A stretch of 16,045 nucleotides of DNA from CAMLHU01 sp049680185 (GCA_049680185.1 JBAUHI010000093.1:1-16045); one strand, 5' to 3'. Positions 1-7,196 are shown, counted from the stretch's first letter. Notes: a model not told the origin generated them from the sequence alone. Made by a program: numbers and translations.

Positions 1-17
1 GGTGGCCGCAGGCCACC
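1..17 (-). terminator. Possible terminator hairpin after the S9 peptidase
   Basis: A perfect 7-bp inverted repeat, GGTGGCC and GGCCACC, with a 3-base loop lies directly after the stop codon of the peptidase gene (TAG at 22-20, minus strand). Its position fits an intrinsic terminator. The window ends before any T-tract could be seen on the minus strand, so it may be only a GC-rich hairpin. Confidence 0.4.
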
Positions 18-19
18 CC

Positions 20-2236
20 CTACTTCATCCACCTCTCTAGCCACCCGAATCCCGCGTGCTCGATGAGCAGGAAGCTCTGGAGGTTGTACGCCGCCCCGTG
101 ATGTCCCGGCGGGTAGATCCGGAGGTCCACATCGTGGCCGGCGTTGGCCATCGCGGTCAGGAACTGCATCGTGTTCTGCGGGTGGACGTTGTCGTCCATC
201 ATCGAGTGGATGAGGAGGAGGTGCCCGGTGATCCGGGGCGCCAGGACGACGGCCGAGCTGGAGTCGTACCCCGCCATGTTATCGGAGGGGAGGCTCATGT
301 AGCGCTCGGTGTAGATGTCGTCGTACAACCGCCAGTCGGTCACCGCCGAATTGGCGACACCCACGGTGAAGAGATCGGGATAGCGGGCCATCGTGTACAC
401 TGTGCTGTAGCCGCCGTAGCTGGTGCCCATGATGGCGATGTGCTTGCCATCGACCCACGATTTGGTCTGCAGGTACTTGGCCGCCTCGGCAAAGTCGTGG
501 CTTTCCCAGTCTCCCAGGTGCTTGTACACGACCTTCATGAACGCGCTGCCGTAGTTGTTGGTGCCGCGGTTGTTGAGTCCCACGACGATGTATCCCTGCT
601 GGGCCAGCCACACGCTGTATCCGCTGCCGCCCCACGAGTCGTACACCTCCTGCGAGCCGGGACCGCCGTACACCGCGAACACCAGCGGGTAGCGCTTGGT
701 CGAGTCGAAGGGCACCGGCAGCACCAGCGAGCCGTCGAGCGTGACGCCATCGGAGGTGGTGAAGCTGAAGAGCGTGTTGGGTGAATACGCGTGCGACGCC
801 ACCCACGTCGATACCTTGGCGTTGTCCTCGAGCGTCTTGAGCTTCTTGCCGCTCGTGGCCCAGAGTTCCACCTGGCGCGGCGTGTTCACCGACGACCAGC
901 GATCGATGTAGTACTGCGTGCTGGGCGAGAGGTCGATGATGTGCGTCCCCGCCGTCGTGGTGAGCCGGCGTGAGTGGCTCCCGTCGAACCGCACCGAGTA
1001 GAGTTGACGCTCCAGCGGCGAGGCCTCGGTGCCGGTGTAATAGATGGTATGGGTCTTGGTGTCGGTGCCCTGGATCCGGGTGGCCTCCCACTTCCCGTGC
1101 GTCACCTGGTTGAGGACTTTGCCGCTGTAGTCGTAACGGTAGATGTGCTGATAGCCGTCACGGTCGGAGAGCCAGAAGAACTCCCTCGTCCCCTCGGGGA
1201 AGGAGAGCATGTCCTGCACCCCGGCGTAGAAATCGAAGACGTCGATCCAGGTGCTCGAGCGATCGGTCATCACCAGGCGCTTGCCCCCGGTGACGACATT
1301 GAAGAAGAAGAGGTGCATCTCGTGCTGGTGCCGGTCCAGGGTCACCACCGCCAGCGTGTCCTTCTCGCTGGTCCAGTAGATGCGCGGGATATAGGTGTCC
1401 GGGCCCAGACCGGTGTCGAGCCAGACCTGCTTGCCGGTCTGGATGTCGGAGACGCCGATCTTGACGGTGGGGTTGGAATCGCCGGGCTGGGGGATGCGGA
1501 TGGTGTCCCACACCGGGTGCACGCCGGCGTAGTCGGAGAACTGCACCATCGGCTCCGCGCCCTCATCGAGCTGCCAGTACGCCAGGTACCGGTCATCCGG
1601 AGACCAGTTCCACGCCTGCGCCAGCCCGAACTCCTCCTCGTACACCCAGTCGAAGTGCCCGTTGTAGACGGTGCCATGAGCATCCGACGTGAGCCGAGTC
1701 TCCTTCCCCGAGGCGAGGTCGTACACGTACATGTCGCCGCCGCGCTCCAGCCCCAGCGTCTTCCCATCCGGCGACAGCTCGGCGGTCCGAGCGCCCTTGG
1801 CCGCCGGCCGCAGGGTGTGATCGGCAAGCGAATAGACGAAGTAGTCGGAGATGCCGCTGCGCCGGTAGATCTGCTTGAAGTTGGCCTGGAAGACGAGGTA
1901 CTTGGAATCCTGTGACCACTCGAACGAGCTGTAGACGAACGGCTCGGTGGTGCCGGGGAAGGTGAGTCCCTTGGCGGAGAAGAGGAGGGTGTCGGCCCCG
2001 GTGGCGGGATCGGTGGCGCGGATCTCCTCGCCATCGTCGCCACGGGTGATGTAGCTGTAGCGCGCACCGCCGTCGATCCAGTTGACGTTGGCCGGGCCGT
2101 TGGAGCCGTTCAGCGAGTTGCCCGACTTCAAGGCCTCATCGAGGCTCGCGAAGCGGGTCTTTTCCTGGGCGGCGGCCGGGAGCGAGAGCAGGGCGCCCGC
2201 CAGGACGGCGAACGTGAGCGTACGGATGTGGCGCAT
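20..2236 (-). CDS. Exported dipeptidyl-peptidase IV-like serine peptidase (S9 family)
   Basis: A 738-residue protein starting with a Sec signal peptide (MRHIRTLTFAVLAGALLSLP, cleavage probably after AAA near residue 23). The N-terminal part is a DPP-IV-type beta-propeller. It carries DWVYEEEF with the acidic pair at about E201-E202, which in DPP-IV binds the substrate N-terminus. The C-terminal alpha/beta hydrolase domain has the nucleophile motif GTSYGG (Ser606), the acid in DDNVH (Asp681/682) and the histidine in GHHG (His713). The DW..YD.IYTERYM stretch is also typical of the DPP-IV subfamily. Length matches the family (about 700-800). It probably removes N-terminal dipeptides, often X-Pro, from periplasmic peptides. 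It lies downstream of the Gfo/Idh gene but is separated from it by 814 bp of repeats, so it probably has its own promoter. Exact substrate unknown. Confidence 0.93.
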   Translation of the reverse strand: MRHIRTLTFAVLAGALLSLPAAAQEKTRFASLDEALKSGNSLNGSNGPANVNWIDGGARYSYITRGDDGEEIRATDPATGADTLLFSAKGLTFPGTTEPFVYSSFEWSQDSKYLVFQANFKQIYRRSGISDYFVYSLADHTLRPAAKGARTAELSPDGKTLGLERGGDMYVYDLASGKETRLTSDAHGTVYNGHFDWVYEEEFGLAQAWNWSPDDRYLAYWQLDEGAEPMVQFSDYAGVHPVWDTIRIPQPGDSNPTVKIGVSDIQTGKQVWLDTGLGPDTYIPRIYWTSEKDTLAVVTLDRHQHEMHLFFFNVVTGGKRLVMTDRSSTWIDVFDFYAGVQDMLSFPEGTREFFWLSDRDGYQHIYRYDYSGKVLNQVTHGKWEATRIQGTDTKTHTIYYTGTEASPLERQLYSVRFDGSHSRRLTTTAGTHIIDLSPSTQYYIDRWSSVNTPRQVELWATSGKKLKTLEDNAKVSTWVASHAYSPNTLFSFTTSDGVTLDGSLVLPVPFDSTKRYPLVFAVYGGPGSQEVYDSWGGSGYSVWLAQQGYIVVGLNNRGTNNYGSAFMKVVYKHLGDWESHDFAEAAKYLQTKSWVDGKHIAIMGTSYGGYSTVYTMARYPDLFTVGVANSAVTDWRLYDDIYTERYMSLPSDNMAGYDSSSAVVLAPRITGHLLLIHSMMDDNVHPQNTMQFLTAMANAGHDVDLRIYPPGHHGAAYNLQSFLLIEHAGFGWLERWMK

Positions 2237-2260
2237 CAGGTGCGTACCTCGGTTGGGGTC

Positions 2261-2287
2261 GAGCTAGGGTACGGGTATCGGTGTCAA
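2261..2287 (-). promoter_or_regulatory. Weak candidate promoter for the S9 peptidase
   Basis: On the minus strand a perfect TTGACA hexamer (2287-2282) lies 45 bp before the peptidase ATG. About 15 bases further on is TAGCTC (2266-2261), a poor match to a -10 box. Only the -35-like hexamer is convincing, and chance occurrence is quite possible. Confidence 0.22.
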
Positions 2288-2326
2288 AAAGTTGCGGGTT
2301 CACTCGGTCGATAACAACTACTGCGA

Positions 2327-2526
2327 ACCACGGAGGACACGGAGGACACGGAGACTCGCGGAGAACTGCACATTATTGTGGTCTCGCAGGCGGAACTTCG
2401 TGTCTCTGGCAGAGATCGATAACTGCGAACCACGGAGACACGGAGCACACGGAGAACTGCACGTTGGTGTGGTCGCTCGGATAGGCTCCGCTCCGGGCAA
2501 CGGAGTCTCACAGACCACCCACATCA
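2327..2526 (+). repeat. 200-bp composite repeat, copy A
   Basis: This unit consists of CACGGAG runs, a 46-bp module (2357-2402), and a 109-bp module starting GATAACTGCGAACCACGG (2418-2526) that ends CCCACATCA. It aligns with copy B at 2721-2919 with about six substitutions and one 1-base gap. The near-identity points to recent duplication or gene conversion. Confidence 0.9.
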
Positions 2527-2538
2527 AACACCTCCGTG

Positions 2539-2595
2539 TCCTCCGTGCCGGAGCCTGCCCTGAGCGTAGCGAAGGGTGGTGGGCGGTTCTCCGTG
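2539..2595 (+). repeat. 57-bp repeat with the CCTGAGCGTAGCGAAGGG word, copy 1
   Basis: The word CCCTGAGCGTAGCGAAGGG is flanked by TCCTCCGTG on the left and GGTTCTCCGTG on the right. The reverse complement of 11525-11581 matches this stretch at 54 of 57 positions by hand. The core word is one I recall (unverified) as a dispersed repeat in many genomes, often mistranslated as a PERSEG-like peptide. Confidence 0.85.
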
Positions 2596-2617
2596 TACTG
2601 CGCCTCTGTTCGGCGTC

Positions 2618-2684
2618 GATAACTGCGAACCACGGAGACACGGAGAACTGCAAGGTGGTGTGGTCTCGCTGGCGGAACTCCGTG
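2618..2684 (+). repeat. Compact CACGGAG unit with a 46-bp module
   Basis: The unit begins GATAACTGCGAACCACGG like the 109-bp modules, but passes directly into the 46-bp module (2639-2684). That module is bounded by CACGGAG on the left and CTCCGTG on the right, so it forms a short hairpin-capable element on its own. Confidence 0.75.
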
Positions 2685-2720
2685 CCCGGTCGCGCCGCAC
2701 AGCAACTACCACAACGGCAC

Positions 2721-2919
2721 ACCACGGAGGCACGGAGGACACGGAGACTCACGGAGAACTGCACATTATTGTGGTCTCGCAGGCGGAACGTCGTGTCTCT
2801 GACAGAGATCGATAACTGCGAACCACGGAGACACGGAGCACACGGAGAACTGCACGTTGGTGTGGTCGCTCGGATAGGCTCCGCTCCGGGCAATGGAGTG
2901 TCACAGGCCACCCACATCA
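2721..2919 (+). repeat. 200-bp composite repeat, copy B
   Basis: This is the second copy of the 2327-2526 unit, with its 46-bp module at 2750-2795 and its 109-bp module at 2811-2919. Two of its differences from copy A fall in predicted stems and keep pairing as G-U on the plus strand. After it, a shorter fragment (about 2928-2960) repeats the CTCCGGGCAACGGAG and CCACCCACATCA pieces again. Confidence 0.9.
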
Positions 2920-3050
2920 TTCAACTTCGTGCACTCCGCTCCGGGCAACGGAGCTTCACAGACCACCCACATCATTCAACTCCGTGCAACTCCGTGCCCT
3001 CCGTGACTCCGTGGTGGGCTGTTCTCCGTGTACTCCACCGCCCGAGCGGG

Positions 3051-4295
3051 TCACGGCCGCCAGGTGCCCTTGGCCACCTTGGGGATGAACGCATCCACCC
3101 CGTGGGGCCGGTACGTCACGGTCTTCCCCAGCTCCGCACTCTGGTACGCGGTCATCAGGATCCGCACCACGTCGAGCCCGTCATCCCAGGTGAGTCGCGC
3201 CTTTTCCTTCCCCTGGAACACCCGCACGAAGTGGCGGTCCTCCGCCTCATACCCATACGCCATCGCTTCGTTCGCCACCACCGGCATCTGCCCCATTTCG
3301 GCGTTCTGCTTCTCCACCAGGTCCTCGCCGGTCTTCCCCTTCACCTCCCGCGAGAAGAAGAGCTTGAGCCCCGCATCGAGCGTGTTCCAGCTCATCGAGT
3401 ACTCGGGCCCCAGCAGCTCGGCCGAGAGCCGGAGACCGGCGCCGACGAAGCTCCAACTGGTGCTGGCCTCGCCGAGTACGGTGAGTCCGTCGGGAGTCTC
3501 AAACTCGATCATGAGCGAGGCAAAGTCTTCCGAGGGCGCCTTGGCGTAATCGACCGCCGGCCCCATCGACTTCTTGAGTCTGCGCACGTACTCCGGGCGG
3601 CTCCACTTGAGCGACGCGATGTGGGCGGTGATCCGCTTGGGCCGGACGGTGCGGAGCGACTTGCCGGGTTCGGTGAGGAGGTGGCGGACGACGAGTGCGG
3701 AGTGGCACATCATGTCGTTCAGGACGCCGCCTCCCTGCAGCTTCCCCTGCCAGAACCAGGGCTTGTGGGGGCCCGAGTGTTCTTCGGCGGCGCGGGCCAG
3801 GAAGGGGCGACCGGTGAGCTTGGCACCGCGAGCCCAGATGATGTGCTTGCCGAGCTCCACCTGCGGGGCAAAGAACTGGTTCTCGAGGTAGCCGTGCTTG
3901 ATGCCGGTGCCCTTGATCAGCTCGAGCACACGACCGGCTTCGGCAGCGTTCCGGGCGAGGGGTTTTTCACACGCGATCCCCTTCAACTCTCCTCGACCCC
4001 GCATCAGCGCATCGGCGATCTCCTCGACGTTCTCGATCCGTGCCTGGTTGGGGCCGCAGAGCCAGAGGGCGTCGATGGCGGGGTCGGCCACCATCGCGGC
4101 GATCGACTTGTACGGCTTGGCGGCGCCGACATCGAGCTGGCGGGCCAGCTGGGCCGCAGTACCGGCGTTCTTCTGGCTGGGGCTCCAGACGCCGCGGATC
4201 TCGCAGTCGCGGACCGCCTGAAAGGCCTGGATATGGAAGCGGGCGTTGAAGCCCGAGCCGATGAAGCCGATGCCGAGCGGGGCGCGGGTGGCCAT
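3051..4295 (-). CDS. Gfo/Idh/MocA-family NAD(P)-dependent oxidoreductase
   Basis: A 414-residue protein. The N-terminal Rossmann motif GIGFIGSGFNA is followed by the family's EKP signature (E110-K111-P112, in CEKPLARN), where the lysine normally takes part in catalysis. The C-terminal half matches the substrate/oligomerisation domain of the family. The ATG at 4295 was chosen because it directly precedes the Rossmann strand. The frame is open about 34 codons further upstream, but that part crosses a GTTCACC-type repeat and has no family character. No signal peptide is visible, so it is probably cytoplasmic. The family oxidises or reduces hydroxyl/keto groups of sugars and inositols; next to DUF1080 and TIM-barrel genes a role in 3-keto-sugar oxidation or reduction is plausible. 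Substrate unknown. Confidence 0.9.
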   Translation of the reverse strand: MATRAPLGIGFIGSGFNARFHIQAFQAVRDCEIRGVWSPSQKNAGTAAQLARQLDVGAAKPYKSIAAMVADPAIDALWLCGPNQARIENVEEIADALMRGRGELKGIACEKPLARNAAEAGRVLELIKGTGIKHGYLENQFFAPQVELGKHIIWARGAKLTGRPFLARAAEEHSGPHKPWFWQGKLQGGGVLNDMMCHSALVVRHLLTEPGKSLRTVRPKRITAHIASLKWSRPEYVRRLKKSMGPAVDYAKAPSEDFASLMIEFETPDGLTVLGEASTSWSFVGAGLRLSAELLGPEYSMSWNTLDAGLKLFFSREVKGKTGEDLVEKQNAEMGQMPVVANEAMAYGYEAEDRHFVRVFQGKEKARLTWDDGLDVVRILMTAYQSAELGKTVTYRPHGVDAFIPKVAKGTWRP

Positions 4296-4305
4296 AGGCG
4301 GGTAC

Positions 4306-4328
4306 GGTGAACGGTAAATGGTGAACGG
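4306..4328 (-). repeat. GTTCACC word repeat just upstream of the Gfo/Idh start
   Basis: On the minus strand this reads CCGTTCACC, ATTTACC, GTTCACC, an internally repeated word ending 10 bp before the ATG. A related stretch lies at 15756-15785, immediately before the HrpB-like gene. It occupies the place where a ribosome binding site would be expected; I see no clear Shine-Dalgarno there. Confidence 0.55.
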
Positions 4329-4409
4329 GCGGGACGGTGCAAGGTTACTGGCCGGAGGCGGTTTCCTCAAGGCATGGACGCTCTCGTCTGGGATCACGGC
4401 AAGGCGAGG

Positions 4410-4590
4410 ACAGCTTCAACCACGAAGTACACGGAGTGACACGAAGAGGCACGAAGAACTGCCTTTTAGTGTGGGTGTTCGGTCAGGCTCCGCCTTCGGT
4501 CGAGGAGCCCATCCGGCCTGCCACATCAGAAGTTGTTCTCCGTGCTCCTTCGTGCACTTCGCGGTTGAGGCTGTCCCGTTCCGGTCGCGA
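4410..4590 (+). repeat. 181-bp CACGAAG-type hairpin element, copy 1
   Basis: The left arm has AACCACGAAGTACACGGAG and the right arm CTCCGTG, CTTCGTG and a closing CTTCGCGGTT, an imperfect inverted repeat. Inside are nested complementary pieces: AGAAC (4455-4459) with GTTCT (4535-4539), TGTGG (4470-4474) with CCACA (4521-4525), and GGCTCC (4486-4491) with GGAGCC (4504-4509). The copy at 4635-4815 differs at only about three positions. Together with the second copy it fills the 583-bp gap between the Gfo/Idh start and the GMC small-subunit stop. No gene is credible there. Confidence 0.9.
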
Positions 4591-4634
4591 TCCGAGCGGC
4601 GCATTGTTATCGGGGATGGCGTCACAGTCGTGAC

Positions 4635-4815
4635 ACAGCTTCAACCACGAAGTACACGGAGGGACACGAAGAGGCACGAAGAACTGCCTTTTAGTGTGGG
4701 TGTTCGGTCAGGCTCCGCCTTCGTTCGAGGAGCCCATCCGGCCTGCCACATCAGAAGTTGTTCTCCGTGCTCCTTCGTGCACTTCGCGGTTGAGGCTGTC
4801 CCGTTCCGGTCGTGA
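4635..4815 (+). repeat. 181-bp CACGAAG-type hairpin element, copy 2
   Basis: This direct repeat of 4410-4590 is offset by exactly 225 bp, with about 98 percent identity by hand. The 44-bp spacer has no similarity to the element. Translations on either strand of the two copies are near-duplicates, which explains long open frames here without any real protein. Confidence 0.9.
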
Positions 4816-4854
4816 TGTGAAGAGGGGTCACCCATTCCTGCTCGTCGCTATTGC

Positions 4855-4878
4855 AGCTGTCCCACTCCGGTCGCGATG
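4855..4878 (+). repeat. Right-end fragment of a third CACGAAG-type element
   Basis: AGCTGTCCC-CTCCGGTCGCGAT-type sequence matches the extreme right end of copy 1 (GGCTGTCCCGTTCCGGTCGC) at about 20 of 23 positions. It abuts the stop codon of the GMC small-subunit gene. The rest of the element is absent. Confidence 0.6.
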
Positions 4879-5472
4879 CTAGTAGTGCACGCCGAGCCGA
4901 TCGAGCACCGCGTCGGGACAACCCTTCCACTCCGCCACCACGGTGTTGCCCTTGTACTGCAGGTCGTCGACACCCATCCGGCTGGAGTAGAAGCCGCTGG
5001 CGGTGAAGTCGCGGAAGCCGTTGAAGAACTTGACCCCGTCCTGCATCGCTGGTGGCGCCTTCTCCGGATAGGCGATGTCGTCGAGCAGTGCCTTCCGTTC
5101 CGCGGTACTCGAGGAGAGGAACGACTTTTTGCTGCGTCGCTTCGACTCCGCGTCGAGCCAGGCAAGCCCGCCCCGCATCCACTTTTGCTCGTCCGGATAC
5201 GCCACCAGGATGAAGTCCATGAACTCCGGCACTGCCGCATCGGTGGCGCTGCCGGAGTGCTCGTCCTTGGGGATGATGATATCCACCAGGGTCCGCACGG
5301 TGGCCCACTCGTGGGCGGTGAAGAACTTCGGCACGAATGCCGTGTCGGCGCCGAGTGTGGCTTGGGCCTGGCGGACGGCGCGGGCCACCGAGTTGGGGCC
5401 GATCGAGGCGAGCGGCACCGCGGCGGCGAGGAGGCTCACGACCTCTCGACGGGTGAGTTTACGGTCGGTCAC
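4879..5472 (-). CDS. Tat-exported gluconate 2-dehydrogenase subunit 3-like protein (GMC partner)
   Basis: A 197-residue protein with a twin-arginine signal, LTRREVVSLLAAAVP (R8-R9), followed by the conserved small-subunit domain. The domain begins FFTAHEWATVRTLVDIIIPK and continues with VPEFMDF and YSSRMGVDDL. The GTG start at 5472 overlaps the TGA of the upstream GMC gene by 4 bases (GTGA), a strong sign of translational coupling. The frame stays open far upstream but only as a shadow of the GMC gene. In this family the small subunit carries the Tat signal and escorts the flavoprotein, which has no signal of its own, to the periplasm. The two form the catalytic core of membrane-linked sugar dehydrogenases such as gluconate, glucose or glucoside-3-dehydrogenases. 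Confidence 0.9.
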   Translation of the reverse strand: MTDRKLTRREVVSLLAAAVPLASIGPNSVARAVRQAQATLGADTAFVPKFFTAHEWATVRTLVDIIIPKDEHSGSATDAAVPEFMDFILVAYPDEQKWMRGGLAWLDAESKRRSKKSFLSSSTAERKALLDDIAYPEKAPPAMQDGVKFFNGFRDFTASGFYSSRMGVDDLQYKGNTVVAEWKGCPDAVLDRLGVHY

Positions 5473-7163
5473 AGGGCCCCCTGTTTCTTCTGGTCGATGA
5501 TGTAGTCGCAAGTGCGCCAGGCGAGCGCCAGGATGGTCCAGGTCGGGTTCTTGTCGGCCTGGGAGACGAAGGGCCCGCCGTCGGTGACGAAGAGGTTCTT
5601 CACCTCGTGCGCCTGGCTGTGGGCGTTCAACACCGAGCTCTTCGGGTCGTTGCCCATCCGGACGCCACCGAGCTCGTGGATGATGCTCCCGCCGGAGCTG
5701 ATGCCGTAGCCCTCTTCCTTGGTGGGCATCGGGCTCCAGACCTCGCCGCCCATTTCGTGGATGAGGGCGCGGAAGGTCTCCTGCATGTGCTTCACCTGGT
5801 TGTACTCGTGATCGCTCCACTTCCAGTGGAAACGCAGGACAGGGATGCCCCACTTGTCTTTCTTCTCCGGATCGATCTCGCAGTAGCTGTTCTCGTTGGG
5901 GATCATCTCCCCTCGACCGGAGAACCCGACCGTGGTGCCGTAGAAGGAGCGATATGACTTCTTCAGGTCGGTGCCGTAACCGCCGCCGCCGGGATAACGC
6001 TGGATGCCGCCCATGAAGCCATAGCCCGGCTGGCCGCGTCCGCCCCAGACCTCGATGTGGTAGCCGCGGGGGAAGTCGAGCTTGGAGTTGTCGGCCCACC
6101 AGGGGCAGTAGACGTGGTTGCCGCCGACGCCGTCCTCGTTGTGGGGCAGGTTGTCGGCGAGCTTGGGGATGAACCCGGCGACGTCGCTGCCGGTGGTGTC
6201 AGTGATGTACTTACCGAGGAGCCCGCTCGAGTTGGCGAGGCCGTTGGGGAACTGGCTCGACTTCGAGTTGAGCAGGATGCGCGAGGTCTCGAGCGCGCTC
6301 GCCGCCAGCACCACGACCGGCGCGGTGACGTGTTCGTCCTTGCCGGTCCGTTTGTCGACGTAACTCACGCCGGTCGCCTTCCCGTCAGGACCGACGGTCA
6401 CCGCGCGCACCATCGCGTGGGTGCGGATCGTGAGGTTGCCGGTGGCACGGGCCGGCGGGAAGAGGACGTTGGTGGAGGAAAAGTTGGCGTTGACGGCGCA
6501 GCCGCGGTTGCACTGGCCGCAATAGTGGCACTGGGCGCGGTCGTGGATCGACTTGGTAAGGATCGAGAGTCGGGCCGGGATGCAGGTGACGTTGAGCTTG
6601 TCGGCCGCATTCTTGACCAGGAGCTCGTAGCAGCGCGGCCTGGGTGGCGGGAGGAAGTGGCCATCGGGGGCGTTGTGCAGCCCTTCCATGCTCCCGAAGA
6701 CGCCGATCAGGTCTTCGACCCGGTCGTAGTAGGGCGCCACGTCGTCATAGGTGATGGGCCAGTCGTCGCCCAGGCCGTCGAGTGACTTGCGGTGGAAGTC
6801 GTCGGGTCCGAAGCGCAGTGAGATCCGGCCCCAGTGGTTGGTGCGTCCGCCGAGCATTCGGGCGCGCCACCAGTCGAAGTGGGAACCGGGGGCGCTGACG
6901 TAGGGTTCGCCGTCGATCTCCCAGCCGCCGATGCAGGCATCGAACTCGCCGAAGGGGCGTTCCTTGGTACCGGCGCCGCGCCGGGGGGACTGGTAGGGCC
7001 ACTCCAGCATCTTGCTGTCGCGGGTGTTGTCCCAATCCTGGCCTGCCTCGAGCACCAGCACCTTGGCGCCTGCCTGGGTGAGGACGTAGGCGCTCATCCC
7101 GCCGCCGGCGCCGGAGCCGACCACGATGGCGTCGAATTGGTCTTTGCGTGAGTGGATGTGCAT
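5469..7163 (-). CDS. GMC-family FAD-dependent sugar dehydrogenase, large subunit
   Basis: A 564-residue flavoprotein. The ADP-binding motif GSGAGGG is at residues 16-22, with the acidic end of the second strand in VLVLEAGQDW. GGRTNHWGR is the flavin-contacting segment of sorbitol/gluconate-dehydrogenase-like GMC enzymes. The catalytic pair is probably His496 (IIHELGGVRMG) and Asn539 (DKNPTWTI). Four cysteines, C212-x2-C215-x2-C218-x3-C222, lie where some bacterial FAD glucose dehydrogenases bind an iron-sulfur cluster, suggesting direct electron transfer. No signal peptide is present; export would depend on the overlapping Tat-tagged small subunit. Close to DUF1080 and glycosidase genes, oxidation of a glycoside to its 3-keto form is the favoured role; oxidation of a free sugar or sugar acid is the alternative. 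Confidence 0.92.
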   Translation of the reverse strand: MHIHSRKDQFDAIVVGSGAGGGMSAYVLTQAGAKVLVLEAGQDWDNTRDSKMLEWPYQSPRRGAGTKERPFGEFDACIGGWEIDGEPYVSAPGSHFDWWRARMLGGRTNHWGRISLRFGPDDFHRKSLDGLGDDWPITYDDVAPYYDRVEDLIGVFGSMEGLHNAPDGHFLPPPRPRCYELLVKNAADKLNVTCIPARLSILTKSIHDRAQCHYCGQCNRGCAVNANFSSTNVLFPPARATGNLTIRTHAMVRAVTVGPDGKATGVSYVDKRTGKDEHVTAPVVVLAASALETSRILLNSKSSQFPNGLANSSGLLGKYITDTTGSDVAGFIPKLADNLPHNEDGVGGNHVYCPWWADNSKLDFPRGYHIEVWGGRGQPGYGFMGGIQRYPGGGGYGTDLKKSYRSFYGTTVGFSGRGEMIPNENSYCEIDPEKKDKWGIPVLRFHWKWSDHEYNQVKHMQETFRALIHEMGGEVWSPMPTKEEGYGISSGGSIIHELGGVRMGNDPKSSVLNAHSQAHEVKNLFVTDGGPFVSQADKNPTWTILALAWRTCDYIIDQKKQGAL

Positions 7164-7196
7164 GATGGCCTGATCAATGTGGTGGATGGAGTGGAG

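Larger units (their letters stand above)
2327..3035. repeat. CACGGAG repeat cluster filling the 814-bp gap between S9 peptidase and Gfo/Idh gene
   Basis: No credible gene lies between 2237 and 3050. By hand count the stretch holds about 15 CACGGAG heptamers and, mostly toward its right end, about 9 of the reverse complement CTCCGTG. The heptamers are spaced 8-9 bases apart in runs. The cluster is modular: a 200-bp unit at 2327-2526 recurs at 2721-2919, and shorter partial units lie between and after (2618-2684, 2928-3035). Open frames across it have repetitive HGGHG- or RRTRR-like translations and are artefacts of the repeat. Whether it is transcribed cannot be seen. Confidence 0.9.

Noticed and set aside
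974..1915. A 313-residue plus-strand open frame inside the S9 peptidase gene
   Set aside because: It is antisense to a well-supported gene, valine/arginine-rich as expected from high-GC shadow frames, and without motifs.
2327..3035. CRISPR array
   Set aside because: Repeats are 7-9 bp apart or in 200-bp blocks, without regular 30-40 base unique spacers, and no cas gene is present.
2292..4310. A 672-residue plus-strand open frame over the repeat cluster and the Gfo/Idh gene
   Set aside because: Its first part is translated CACGGAG repeat and the rest is the antisense shadow of the Gfo/Idh gene, which has clear motifs.
4620..4637. Small GTCAC/GTGAC hairpin as an operator or terminator
   Set aside because: Only 5 bp in a repeat-rich spacer, with no T-tract or adjacent gene end to give it a role.
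4318..4815. A plus-strand open frame with an internally duplicated protein over the 181-bp repeats
   Set aside because: The duplication is only the DNA repeat; both strands give equally repetitive translations, and there is no start site or known domain.
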